From: Cynocephalus volans
Lineage: Eukaryota; Chordata; Mammalia; Dermoptera; Cynocephalidae
Direction of reading: 5' to 3'
Assembly (NCBI RefSeq): GCF_027409185.1
Contig: NC_084468.1
Coordinates: 50,593,001 to 50,657,000 of the forward strand
DNA: 64,000 nt
The notes below the pieces were generated by a model. That model saw only the letters and a list, made by a program, of their open reading frames with translations. It was not told where the DNA came from and searched no databases. Positions 34,071 to 46,800 of this stretch are shown here, piece after piece (positions within the stretch are counted from its first letter, which is position 1; each line of letters starts with the position of its first letter). A program made the position numbers and the translations under genes.

Positions 34071-35618
34071 GTTCATGTATTTAAAATTAATAACAGTGTA
34101 CTTGGTGTTCTTTATGGCTTAGACGAACTCTTACTTTGGATCAGTAGAATCAATCCTAGTTGCTTCAAATGTCCTTAGCATGGAGGAGCCTGGTGTTCCT
34201 CCAAAACTGGCCGCTGCTTCCTGCCTGTAATACAAATATCTAGTAGTGAACAAATGTGTATGTCCTTTTACTAAAATTGTGGCAATGTGTTTTAGAGTCA
34301 CTGAAAAAAGGGGCACATATCCAGCAACAGTAGCAGCTTCCCTGGCAGTGATTGGAATAAGTCAGTTAGGTCTTTAGTAGTTTCTACTCAGGGAAACTGA
34401 GAAGACTCTGGCAAATACAGAAGGTATTATAGCCAGCCAAGACGTGGGAAAGTCTTACAGGATTGTGCAGGGGAAAAACAGAGGAAGTTAAGCCCCCTGT
34501 TTTAGTGTGAAACACTTGAAACTGATCATGAGGTAAATGAAGAGAAAGTGACATCTAAAATGTGTGAAAAGATAACTTCTACTCTGCCGATGTCCCCAAT
34601 GTGATGAACAGTAACAACAAGAGATATCAGCAAGGGACTGTTCTCCAGATACAATAAAAAGGAAAAGTCAAGTAGGGCAGAGAATCATTTAAAGATGCAA
34701 AGTTTTTATTTTTATTTTTATCAATTTCTTAATAACGGAATTAAGCTTTATGAGTAATAGCAGTAAAAATTGGGAAAATAAATTTTGAATGGAATAGTTT
34801 CAGAGTTCAACGTATCAGATAATAGGCATGCTATTAGAAAATTGAAAGGCCTTTTTATGACTTTTTAAGCCAAGAACTTTGTATACTATATTTTTTATGT
34901 TTTCCTAGCAATGAGTTAATCATTTTCTTGACTCAATAATATGGAGTTTTATTAGTAAGGTTATGAAGTACCTGGGCGATACCATTCATTTTGAATTATG
35001 AAGGGAGTGTAACCAGCTCTTTTTGATTCTTTTTTTATATGTTAAACAATGTCTCCAGTAATCTTGACAAGAAAAGAAGTAATCTCCAGTAATCTTGACA
35101 AGATATTTCCAGGTTCACTCAGACAGAAATCTCTAAATTGAGCTTGTTCCATTAAGACCTAAAAATTTACTAACATTCAGTAATTTGGTCAATGCCTCCA
35201 TTTAAGCCATATTATCTCTTTTGGATAATTTGGGGGTTTAGAAAATAATTTAAATATAAGGGAAGAAAAAGTTTATTATTTGCTAAAGATTAGATATCAT
35301 GAATAAGTCTCACATAGGGAATTCATAGAATGTTTATGTACTTAAGAAATATGAATAAATTTTGTGATTGGGGGAGCTTACCCTTGAAAATCAGTGGCTT
35401 TAGGTCAGAAAGTAAAAAGTGGAATAATTTTAAAAATATTTATTTTAATCTTGCTTTGATTTTTCCTTTAACTTACATTTAAGTAAATCAAATATTATTA
35501 AGCTAGATATTCTGAAATATAAAGGACAACTATATTGGAAGTTCTTTTTCTCTAAACATGTCCTTTATTCTCTCCAAATGTATATCTGATGGAATGCTTC
35601 CCTTCTTATCAGTGACAG
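34071..35618. other. unique sequence with one local duplication
   Basis: No transposon or gene recognised. A 21-bp direct repeat containing 'tctccagtaatcttgacaag' occurs at about 35050-35071 and 35082-35103. 34130-34520 is better balanced in composition and repeat-free. Confidence 0.4.
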
Positions 35619-36060
35619 GCAGTATAATGTAGTAGAAAGAGCATTATCTTGGGCTTATGTCCTTAATCTATTATGAAAAATAAGTTATATCTTATCCTCT
35701 ATTACTTAATCAGTACACACAGGAACACTAATCCTGCCCTTAGGTGATATATTTTTGTAAAAGTATGATATAATGGAAGTCAAAAGTAGATAATTAATAA
35801 ACAGAATATTTTAATATTTTTCTTCCTGTCTATCTTTTTTTGGGGGGGGCGGGTCCCTAATATGGTAAAGGCAGTGGCCTTTTCACAAGTCAGAAAATGT
35901 TTGTTAAAATAAAGAATAAATTAAAACTGCATGAAAAAATAATATGAGATCTAAAGTAACTTAGAGATTATTTAACTTCAAATGAAAGTTACAGATGAGG
36001 TAACTGAGCCTAGAAGAAATAATTTTTATAGGGCCATATCATGTATTTATGATAGAAATA
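35619..36060 (+). mobile_element. MIR SINE pieces
   Basis: 35619-35690 has the MIR head ('caggcagtataatgtagtag', 'aaagagcattatcttgggct'), and 35990-36060 has the core ('agatgaggtaactgagcc'). The gap between them contains a G run at 35842-35849 and other unassigned sequence. The two pieces may be separate insertions. Confidence 0.5.
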
Positions 36061-36338
36061 GAACTATAGAATTATCTTCCAATGATTCAATCAATTAAAG
36101 CATATTCTACTTGCTTCCAAATATCTATTTATTGATATTAAAAAATATATTTATCAAACATCTAAAATATAAAGTTGCAGAGCTGGTCACTAAACATATA
36201 ATGATGACAAGGGTTACTTGTGTCATACTGTAAAGGAAGTTGCCATCTACTGGAGGAAATGTAAGAATAAAAAAGCCAATCACTAATAATATTGAAAAAA
36301 AATTTTTAAATGTGAAGAAATTAAAACTGTTTTACATT

Positions 36339-36446
36339 ATACTCATTTGGGAAGCACATGTACTAAAACTGGAATTCTAAAGAGAAGATTAGCACAGACC
36401 CTGAACAAAGATGACATGCAAATTTGTAAAGCATTTAATATTTTTT
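36339..36446 (+). pseudogene. RNU6: U6 snRNA pseudogene
   Basis: Collinear with U6 over its full 107 bases: 'gggaagcacatgtactaaaa', then 'agagaagattagcacag', then 'gatgacatgcaaatttgtaa', then 'atattttttc'. The 5' hairpin region and the ACAGAGA box (here 'taaagaga') carry substitutions. The upstream 60 bp show no clear pol III promoter (no PSE, no TATA at -25), so it is a retrocopy rather than an expressed gene. It abuts an L1 directly. Confidence 0.9.
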
Positions 36447-37893
36447 CATAATAAAAATGCTGAACAAACTAGAAATAGAAAGAAACATCTTCAACTAGAT
36501 AAAGAGCATCTACAAAAATCCCACAATTAATACCATATTTAATGGTGATGCTTTCCCATGAATGTCAAAAAAAAAGAAAATGATGTTTTCTCTCACCACT
36601 TCTATTCAATATTGTACTGAAGATTCTAGCCAAGGGAATTTTGGCAAGAAAAAGAAATAAAAGACATCCAGATTGGAAAGGAAGAAGTAAAACTATACCA
36701 TTTTGCAGACGTCATGATAATGTATACAGAAATTTTTAAGAAATCTAATTAAAACTATTAGAACTAATAAATGGCTTCAGCAAAGTTTCAGGATACAAGA
36801 TTAATACACAAAAATACATTGTATTTCTAAGCTCTTGCAATAAACAATCCAAAACTGAAATGAGGAAAGCAATTACAGTTACAATAGCATTAAAAAAACC
36901 AAAATATGTACAAATAAATTTAACAAGTGAAGTACAAGACTAGTAATATTCTGAAAAGCATAAGAAATTGTTAAAAAAAATAAAGATCGAAATTATTGGG
37001 AAAGCGTTCTACCTTCTTGGATAGGAAGACAACATTGTTAAAATGTCAGTACTCTCCAAACTGATCTACAGGTTCAATGCAATCCCCTTCAGAATTCCAT
37101 ATTATCTCTTTGTGGAAATTGACAAGTAGATTCTAAAATTCTATGGAATTGTTAAGTGACCCAGAGTAGCCAAACAGTCCTGAACAAGAATAACGAAGCA
37201 CAAGTACACATTTTCTTGATTTTAAAACTTACGATGAAGCAATGGTAATCAGGATAGTGTGATAGCATCTCATGAATAGACATATAGATCAATAGGATAA
37301 AATCAGAGTCCAGAATATACCCACATTTCTGTGATACACTGATTTTCAACAAGGCTCTCAAGACTATCCAATAGGAACAGAGTAATTGTTCAACAAATAG
37401 TGCTTGGACAACTGGACAGTCTCATGCAAAGGAATGACGTTAGATCCTTACTTCAAACACATATGAAAATTAACTCAAATATATCAAAAAACTAAATTTA
37501 AGAGCTAAAACTGTGAAACTGCAGAAAACATAGGGGTAAATCTGCACAACTTTGGATTTGACAAATGATTCTGTGATATGACACCAAAAACACAAAGTAA
37601 CAACAAACATATAAATTGTACTTCATCAGTTTTTTAATATGTGTTTCAAAGGATACCACAAAGGTGAAAGGCAACCCAAAGAACAAAAAGAATACTTGCA
37701 AATCGTATATCTGATAAAGGCATTGAAGTCAGGTTGCATATATATATGTGCATGTGTATGTTTGTTCTAAAATCGTGGTAATGTTTGCACATATCTGTGA
37801 GTTCACTAAACAAGATTGAACTGTACACTTTTAAATGGATGATCTGTATGGCATGTAAATTACATCTCAATAAAACTATTTTTTTAAATAACA
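36447..37893 (+). mobile_element. 5'-truncated old L1 fused to the U6 copy
   Basis: Starts within about 15 bp after the U6 T-tract with ORF2 words 'gctgaacaaactagaaatag' and 'taaagagcatctacaaaaat', continues through the reverse-transcriptase region ('cattttgcagacgtcatg' at about 36700) and late ORF2 ('gtcagtactctccaaactg'). It ends with the L1MA/L1MB-type 'aactgtacacttttaaatgg' and 'catctcaataaaactattt'. An internal loss lies near 37725, where ORF2 switches into the 3' UTR. Frames are broken throughout. Confidence 0.85.
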
Positions 37894-38189
37894 CAAAGCA
37901 AGTTACATTACGCTGATTTAACATAAACAAAATAAGCCAAAGAAGAAGAAAGAGAATGAAAAGAAAACAAAACCCTTCAGAATATAATGTCTTAAATAAA
38001 ATGGAAGTGTAAAAATTATTGGCACAGGGCAGGCAGAGAAACTACAAATCAAGGTCAAAGATCCCAGGCTCCTTCCATTGGTTGTTCTGTTCCTCATTAC
38101 GGTCGTGTTCTCATTTGCATGGTTAAACCAGCTCATCTCCACCTTTTAGTGCAACCTTTAGGAAGAGAGAAAAGTTCAGAGCAATGCGG
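37894..38189. other. unassigned sequence
   Basis: Nothing recognised. An octamer-like ATTTGCAT occurs at 38113-38120, a single short match. Confidence 0.3.
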
Positions 38190-38310
38190 AGGAGGAAGGA
38201 AGGGAGTGGGTTTGGAAAGTGATAGGAAAGGCAAAGGGTATAAAGAAATATCACGATTTGAAAGAATGCATATGCTAATAATAAAGAAAAATTTAAGATA
38301 AAAAGATTAT
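38190..38310 (+). mobile_element. L1 3'-UTR tail
   Basis: Purine-rich 'ggaggaggaaggaaggg', then 'aaatatcacgatttgaaag', then 'gcatatgctaataataaag' and an A-rich end. Same layout as the 17.5-kb and 49.3-kb L1 tails. Confidence 0.65.
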
Positions 38311-39304
38311 CTGGAAATGGCACTCATCATTTTTGCTTGTAAATCATTGGAACAAACAGCCATATCCGAAGCTACCTGTAAGGCAGGTTGGGAAATGTCA
38401 GTAACCACACACCCAACTAATACACGGAGGTTCTGCTACCAAATGAAAAAGAGAGAGAGAGGGAATACTGAGACAATAGTTTGTTTGTTTCTATCATGAC
38501 TTCTCTTTTAAAATCTTCATATGATTTTTCACTGGAATTACAATAAAAGACAAACTTCTGACCATGGCCTAGAAAGTTTTATATTTTCTAATCTCTCCTC
38601 ATCTCTTCGATCTCATCTGCTATCACTGTCCTCTTTGCTAATTACACCAACCAAATTTTCTTTCTGTTGCTTTCTATTTCTATTCCGAATTTGTTTTTAA
38701 CTTAATGATTTTTACATGTTGTCATTTGCTATCCCTTGTGTTGGAAAATGCTTTCTTTCTTACTCTCTCATGGTTGGGTCTTGCTCCTCATTCAGTTTTC
38801 AGCTCTTTAGAGATGTTTTCCCTTGACCACGCAAACTACGTTATAACAATTGCTATTGTTCTCATACTCTGCTCCCCCAAGAAATAACCCCTAACTGTAA
38901 TTAGTGCTTTCAGAAGAATCATAGTAATTCCCTTCTTTAATAACTGTAGTTAGTGCTTTTAACATAGACTCATTAGTTTATCTATTTGTTTTATTTACTT
39001 AATATCAATTTTTTACCCACAAAAAGTAATCTCAGTGAGAATAGGGTCTTTGTATTTTTCAATCATCCTGACATAAAACAAGCAATACGTAATTACATAT
39101 AGAGTGAGTGAATAAAACTAATAACGGATGTGATGGTAGAGGCAGTTCATGGAGCCCCAGAAACATAAAAAAGGAACATTTTATCCAGGGTTCAGAGTGA
39201 AAGGAAAGCCTTCCTGGAGAAATGTCCAGTCAGTGACCTAAAGTATGATTTTAAATGTAGGCATCTAAAGCAAAGGTCAAGTAAACAACTGAAAAGGCTT
39301 AAAG

Positions 39305-39308
<4 letters not shown>
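38311..39308. other. unassigned; possible ancient repeat at the right end
   Basis: 38320-39130 has nothing that I recognise. 39140-39308 has the texture of the uncertain old repeat also seen at 26.6 kb and runs into a long A tract, as a retroposed copy would. Confidence 0.3.

Positions 39309-39337
<29 letters not shown>
39309..39337. repeat. poly-A run (29 bp)
   Basis: Uninterrupted A run. A retroposon tail is likely, but the parent element is not identified. Confidence 0.9.
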
Positions 39338-39339
<2 letters not shown>

Positions 39340-39375
39340 ACAGCATACTTCATTCAAGGATCTTTTAAACAAAAG

Positions 39376-40347
39376 TGCCCTGGGGCTGTATTATTGTTTT
39401 TGCCGGTTTTACTAAGAAAAAATTGACAAAATTTTATATACATATGTATTCAGCATGTATGACGTGATGCTCTGATACATGATATACAAGCTGATTCACA
39501 TATCCATCACCTCACATAGCTAACCTTCCTCTTTTAGGTGGTGAGAATACTTAAGATCTACTCTCTTACCAAATTTCAAATATACAGTATGTTATTATCA
39601 AATATAGTCACCATGCTGTACAATAGATCTCTAGAACTTATTCATCTTATAACTGAAATTTTCTACATTTTGACCAAAGTTCTCTCATTTTTCCACCCCC
39701 CAGCTCCTGGTAACCAAAATTCTACTGTTTTTATGAGTTTGACTTCTTTTAGATTCCACATGTAAGTGAGATCATGCAGTATTTGTCTTTCTGTATCTGG
39801 CTTATTTCATGTAGCATAATGTCCTTATGTTCCTTCATGACAAGATTTGCTTCTATTTTAAGGCTGAATAATATTTCATTCTGTGTGCATATACATATCT
39901 CATATTGTATTTAACCATTGAACTATTGACAGGTACATAGGTTGTTTTCATATTTTGGCTACTGTGAACAATGCTGAAATTAACATGGGCATTCAGATAT
40001 CTCTTCAGGATATTGATTTCATTTCCTACAGATATGTACCCAGAAGTGAGATTGCTGGATCATATGGTAGTTCTATTTTTAACAATTTCAGCAACTTTCA
40101 TGCTGTTTGCCATAATGGCTGTACAAACTTACATCCCCACCAATAGTGTGCAAGGATTCCTTTTTCTGCACATCCTCTCCAACACTTATTACCTTTTTAT
40201 TTTTTTATAATAGCCATCCTAACAGATGTGAGATGATATCTCATTGTGGTCTTGATTCACCTCTTCCTGATGATTATTGATGTTGAGCACCTTTGTGTAT
40301 ACCTATTGGCCATTTGCAGGTCTTCTCTGGAAAAATGTCTATTCAGG
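39376..40347 (-). mobile_element. ancient L1, late ORF2 and 3' UTR, minus
   Basis: The plus strand reads the reversed L1 3' region in order: 'accatgctgtacaatagatc', 'tccacatgtaagtgagatca', 'tgaataatatttcattctg', 'agattgctggatcatatgg', 'ttacatccccaccaatagtg', 'acagatgtgagatgatatct', 'cacctttgtgtatacctatt'. Well preserved for its apparent age but without an ORF2 frame. Confidence 0.85.
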
Positions 40348-42679
40348 AACTGTGTTATAAGAAAATGATAAAAGTCAAGACTGGAGAGGTAAGTTGGAGC
40401 CAAACCATAACAAAATTATTCACAGGGTGGTTGTCACTATGTAGAATAAATCCACCTTCACCCATGTAATATTCCTTAATCTTACTCAGATCATTCGAAA
40501 CTATTAACATAGTTCTTTTAAATAGAAATATTTCTTACAATTGCAAAAATTAATCTTTCACAATTTTAAGCTTTCAGATTACAGTTATCATAGTGTCCTC
40601 ATATTTCATTACCTTTTTCTATCACCAATGGTCTCCTGCAGGTGTCCACAGCATAGAATGATAGAAGATTTTATACCAAATATTGTAAGGAAAAAATTTT
40701 AGAACTTTATATCCAAGTACAACGATATAGGGTCTACATATAAAGTGTCCAGTGCAATAGGCTAAAAAAGTCTCTGAAGATATTATACATGAAAAAGTAG
40801 AATCCCTGTAATTTCCTAAAAATTTCCATGGCAGACATTACATTTGCTTTTTTCAATGCTACCTTAATCTTTTAATCCATGTGTTTCTTTAGTAATGCAT
40901 AAAATATTTCCAAAGCCTGGCTGAATGGTGTCCTTCTAAAGCCTCCTACAGAGAACTACTTCTAATAGCCCAGTGGTGGTGGAGGGTTTCTTTCAGTTAC
41001 TTGGAGCCAGAGGCTTGAAACTCAATAGTAAGAGCTCACCCTTTATCCTTTCAATGGTAAAGCACCATATAATGGTTTTGCACCGATCTTCTGAATGAGA
41101 TAAAAGAGCTTAATCTCTATTATGCATTCACATTTTTAGCTAGTTTTTTAATGCTACGGGACAGTACTAGAGAGCATATTTTCAGACATACTAGGATAGG
41201 AATAAAGCTCTAAAACCACAGTGGACACCAACCTCACTGTTAAAACCTAAATTATTCACGTTTTATATTTTGTTAGTTATGATTAGAACAAGGCTTATGC
41301 TTTTTGACTTCAAATACAGGTTTCTATTCTTTCTTATTTTATTTCATTTTTTTCAGGAATAAACCTCCTCAGAGAGTTTCTCAGTCATTTCTGCAAAGAT
41401 TGCATGGTGCCTCCACAGAAGGTCAGGAACCGTCTCCTCTGTTGCTATTGCTTGGCCTCCCTGACCCCATGAGATGACTCATCTGTCAGTGGCTTCCCTG
41501 AGGACATTGCTCACAACTGCATTAGGGAAGGTGAGAAGGATGAGAAGGATCCTTCCCTGCCTTCAGACCTGGTGTGAGACAGCCCTTCTCTTTAATCCCA
41601 CATCATTCAGCAGAGATGCCACGGTACCTGATTATGAGATTTTACTGACTATTCAGGAAAGAGACTAGCTCATGGAGAATAACTTAAAACTACCTCATGG
41701 GCACCACCAACTGTTAGGATCATCTCTTAGGCTTGAGATGTCCCTTATCCCAGGGTCATGGAATCCTCATCCAAGGCCATAAATATGGCTTCAATTTCCC
41801 TCTACTTATCAGTGTGGGCCAAATTGTCTCCCAATTGAAACCTAGAAGAGTATTATTCTTACTTTCAGTTTAAGGCTTGTTTTTTTTTGGCCCACTTTTG
41901 GCAGCTTTACAGAGTAATTAAGAATAGGAGGGTATTTTCCTTCCAGAAAATCTGTCCTTCCACCTTTAGGAATATTCTTTGGATTTATGGCTACAGATGA
42001 ATACTGTCCAACATTAATTATTTTTTCAAAGTCTGAGTAATCCGGGTTTAAATAAAACTACAGGTAGGACATCAGCAGCTCAGGTAAGCTGCAGTTGCAT
42101 CAAGCTCAGTCCACATTTTTATATATAGTCTCTGCTCATTAAAAATTTGGGGGTCCACAATCACTTTACTATGTTTAATATAACAGACTTTAATAGATTA
42201 CATTTTGGACTTAATAATAATTAACAATGTGATACATAAAAGCCTCACCAAATCAGAAATATTAAATACAAAATTATTTGATTATCTTCAGACTTTAGTG
42301 ATTCCTGTGCTTTCGTTAAGATTTTGAAAATAATTTCCATTTAGATATTATGTTTCAGTCAAACTCACTTTGCATCTCATATTTTGCATTCCTATGATAA
42401 GGTGTTTAAGTAAATATTATGGCAAATACTCTGCTTTTATTCTGAATACTTTGAAGATAAAAGAATTCTTTCACTTCATGTGGCCATCTGGATAGATAAG
42501 AACAACTGTAGAATGCTGTAGCGATGACCCTTAGGCCTTCTCTTTATTCTCAGTATCCTCGAAAACAGAGTCAGATAAAGTGATAATTTAAAGCACATGT
42601 TAAATATCCACAATCATTTTCACATTAAAATTTTAGATCAGCACATCACATAAAAAAATAATATCTTTCACCTGTTTTC
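40348..42679. other. unique, repeat-poor tract
   Basis: About 2.3 kb with no transposon that I recognise. 41340-41780 has mixed composition and a 64-codon frame (41474-41668) with no family resemblance. It could be a noncoding functional element or a very old repeat; nothing decides it. Confidence 0.4.
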
Positions 42680-42942
42680 TTTAAAACTTGCAGACTTTCA
42701 TGTAGAATCTAAAGAAGTCAAACTCACAGAAGCAAAGAGTAGAACGGTGGTCACCAGAGGTTGGGAGGGTGGGGAAAATAGGGAGATTTTCATCAAAGGG
42801 GACTACTTTCAGTTATAAGATGAGTAAGTTCTGGAGATCTAATGTACAACCAGGTGATTACCATTAAAAACACTTGAAATTTGCTAAGAGACTGTTATCT
42901 TAGCGTTTTCACCACACTCATAAAAAAAAAAAAAAGGGTAAC
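42680..42942 (+). mobile_element. older L1 3' UTR, left part
   Basis: 'acagaagcaaagagtagaac', 'ggtggtcaccagaggttggg', 'gatctaatgtacaaccagg', 'cttgaaatttgctaagagac', then an A run and 'gggtaac'. The text resumes at 47958 after the 5-kb L1, so the two parts are one element. Confidence 0.8.
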
Positions 42943-43161
42943 ATGGTACTGAGACTCATTCAATGAAATAAAAACAACATTTGAGAGCCTTAGCAGCAGA
43001 CTAGAGAAAGCAGAAGAAAGAAGTTCTGACCTTAAAGATACTAGTTTTGAAATAATCCAAGCAGACAAAAAAAAAAAAAAAGAAAAGAAAAAAGAATTTT
43101 AAAAGATGATGAATATCTCCAAGAACTGTCAGACAGCTTCAAGCATATAAACATCTGAATT

Positions 43162-43611
43162 ATGGGTGTTCCAGAAAGGGAAGAAAAAGAAAAATGCATT
43201 GAGAACCTATTCAATAAGATAGTAGCAGAAAAATTCCTTGGTATTGGTAGAGAAATGGGTTTCCAGATACAAGAAGGACAAAGATCCCCAAATAAGTTCA
43301 ATCCTAAAAGGTCCTCTCCAAGACATATTGTAGTTAAACTGGCAAAAGTTGCAGACAAACAAAGAATTCTAAAAAGAGCAAGAGAAAAACATCAAGTCAC
43401 CTATAGGGGAGTCCCTGTCAGACTAACAGTAGACTTCTCAGCAGAAACCCTGAAGGCCAGAAGAGAATGGGATGATGTATTTAAAGTACTAAAAGAGAAA
43501 AACTGCCAGCCAAGAATACTATACCCAGCAAGGCTATCCTTCAGATATGAAAGAGATATACTGTATTTCCCAGATAAACAAAAACTATGGGAAATATGTG
43601 CCAAATAACCA
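43162..43611 (+). pseudogene. L1 ORF1 C-terminal half (RNA-binding protein)
   Basis: L1 ORF1p is the trimeric RNA-binding chaperone of the LINE RNP. The 148-residue open part begins near the end of the coiled coil (REEKEKCIENLFNKIV), includes the RRM-like region ending SPRHIVVKLAKVADKQRIL, and includes the C-terminal domain with VPVRLTVDFSAETLKARREW and NCQPRILYPARLSFRYE, then a stop at 43606-43608. The N-terminal coiled coil is split by frameshifts around a long A tract at 43068-43082, and the start codon region is missing because of the 5' truncation. About half the usual length of ORF1p. Confidence 0.85.
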
Positions 43612-43860
43612 CACCTATAAGAAACCCTCAAAAGAGTCCTACACCTGGAACTGTCTAAAAATAATCCCCACCATGAACACTTCAGAAGCATAAATCCTAC
43701 TGATAAAAGACATAGGCAAATGAGAAAGAAGAAAAAACAAAAAACAACAACAAAAAAATATACCATTCCACTTCAAAAACCAAACAAACTGTAAAGTCAT
43801 AGAACAGCAGGGAAAGAAAGGAACCAAAGACTCTTACAACAATCACACAAAAGCAATTAA

Positions 43861-46800
43861 ATGACAGAAATCAGACAATATCTTTCAATAGCAACACTAA
43901 ATGTTAATGGATTGAACTCCCCATTCAAAAGACATTGACTGGCTGGATGGATTAAAAAACTAGACACAACTATATGATGCCTACAAAAAACCCACCTCAT
44001 CTGTAAAGACTCTCACAGACTGAAAGTGAAAGGATGGAAAAAGATATACCACACAAATAGAAACCAAAAACAAGCAGGAGTAGTTATTTGTATATCAGAT
44101 AAAACAGACTTTAAACTAAAAACCATAAAAAGAGACAAAGAAGGCCATGGTATAATGATAAAGGGATCTATGCACCAAGAAGACATAAAAATCATAAATA
44201 TATATGCTCCCAACATTGGTGCATCCAGATTTATAAAGCAAACATTACTACACCTAAAGGGAGAGATAGGCCTCAATACTTTTAAGAGTTAGGGACCTGA
44301 ACATCACCCTCGCAACATTGGACAGATCATCTAGGCAACAAATCAATAAGGAAACACAGGATTTAAACCACACTGTAGACCAATTGGACTTGGTGGATAT
44401 ATGTAGAACATTTAACCTAACAACCAGAGAATATACATTCTTATCAGCCCATGGAACATTCTCCAAGATAGAAAACTTATTAGGTCACAAATCAAGTATC
44501 AACAAATTTAAAAAAATTGAAATCAGTTCATGCATCTTCACAGACAACAGTGGATTAAAACTAGAAATTAATAACAAAAGAAACTTTGGACATCACACAA
44601 ATACTTGGAAATTAAGCAACATTCTTCTGAATGACATATGGGTCAAAGAAGAAATCAAACAGGAAATCAAAAAATTTCTTGAAACTAATGATAATAACAG
44701 TACATCATACAAAAACCTATGGGATACGGCAAAAGCAATAAGTTTATTGCAATAAATGCTTACAACAAGAGAACAGAAAGATTTCAAATAAACAACCTAA
44801 CTTTATACTTCAAGGAACTAGAAAAACAGGGACAATCCAATCTAAAAGTTAGTAGGTGGAAAGAAATAACTAAAATCAGAGCAGAACTAAATGAAATAGA
44901 GAACAAAAATATGATAGAAAAGATAATGAAACAAAAAGTTGTTTTTTTGAAAAGATAAACAAAATAGACAAACCACTAAGCCAGACTTACTAAAACAAGA
45001 AGAGAGAAGACCCAAATAACAAAAATCAGAAACAAAAAAGGGGATATCACAACTGACACTGCAGAAATACAAAGAATCATTAGAGATTACTATGAACAAC
45101 CATACACCAAAAAATTTGAAAATCTGGAGGAAATGGATAAATTTCTTGACACATGCAAACTACTAAGATTGAACCAAGAAGACACAGAAAAACTGAACAG
45201 ACCAATAACAAGCAGTGAGATTGAAACAGTAATCAGAAATCTTCCAAAAGAAAAAGTCCAGGACCAGATGGCTTCACTTCTGAATTCTACCAAACCTTTA
45301 AAGAGGGATTAATACCAGTTATTTCCAAACTATTCCAAAAAGTTGAAACAGAAACCATTCTCCCAAACTCATTATATGAAGCCAGCATCACCCTGATACC
45401 AAAAACAGACAGAAAAACAGCAACAAAAAAAGAAAACTACAGGCAGATATCCTTGATGAATTTAGATGCTAAAATCCTCAACAAAATACTAGCAAACAGA
45501 ATAAAGCAACATATCCAAATGATTATGCATCATGATCAAGTGGGATTCATCCCAGGAATGCAAGAATGGTTCAACATATGCAAGTCAATAAATGTGATAC
45601 ACCACATCAACAAACTGAAGAACAAAAACCATATGATCATCTCAATAGATACAAAATGCTTTTTACAGAATTCAACTGTCCTTCATGGTAAAGTTTCTCA
45701 ACAAATTAGTTATAGAGGGAAGGTATCTCAACATAATAAAATCCATATACAATAAAACCACTACCAATATCATCCTGAAACTGAAAGCTTTCCCCTTAAG
45801 ATCAGGAACAAGACAAAGATGCCTGCTCTCTCCACTCCTTTTTAGGAGTGGAGAGTACTGAAAGTACTTGCCAAAGCAATTAGACAAGAAAAAGAAATAA
45901 AGAGCAACCAAATAGGTAAAGAGGAAATCAAATTGTCCCCGTCTACAAATGACATGATTCTATACATTAGAATACCCAAAAAATATCTATCAAAAAATTA
46001 TTAGAGCTGATAAATGAATTCAATAAGGCTGCAGGATATAAAATCACATACAAAAATCAGTAGCATTTTATACTCCAACAACAAACTAGAAGAAAAAGAG
46101 ATCAATAAAGCAAGCCCATTTACAATAGTCTCCAAAATAAATAAATAAATAAATAAGTAAATAAAATACCTAGGAATAAATCTAATCAAAGAGGTGAAAG
46201 ATCTCTACAGTGAGAACTACAAGTCGCTTCTGAAAGAAATTAAAGTAGGCACTAAGAGATGGAAAGACATTCCTTGTTCATGGACTGAAAGATTCAATGT
46301 AGCAAAAATGCCCATACTACCCAAAGCCATCTACAGATTCAATGAGATTCCCATCAAAATACCAATAACCTTCTTCATAGAAATAGAAAAAAAAAAAATC
46401 CTAATATTCATTTGGAACAAAAAAAGACCCCAAATAGCCAAAGCAATCCTGAGCAAAAATATAAAGCTGGAGGCATTACACTTCCTAATGTAAAACTCTA
46501 TTATAAATCTGTAATAACAAAACCAACATGGTACTGGCATAAATACAGACATGTGGACCAATGGAACAGAATAGAGAACTAAAAAATCTACCCACATATT
46601 TACAGCCAACTGATATTTGACAAAGGCACCAAGAACATACATTGGGGAAAAGACTGCCTCTTTAATAAATGGTGCTGAGAAAACTGGACATCCATTTGTA
46701 GAAGAATGAAACTTGATAACTTTCACCATATACCAAAATCAACTCAAAATGGATTAGAGACTTAAATATAAGGCCTGAAACATTAAAACTCCTAGAAGAA

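Noticed and set aside
36339..36446. U6 as a transcribed snRNA gene
   Set aside because: Substitutions in the ACAGAGA region, no visible PSE or TATA upstream, and direct fusion to an L1.
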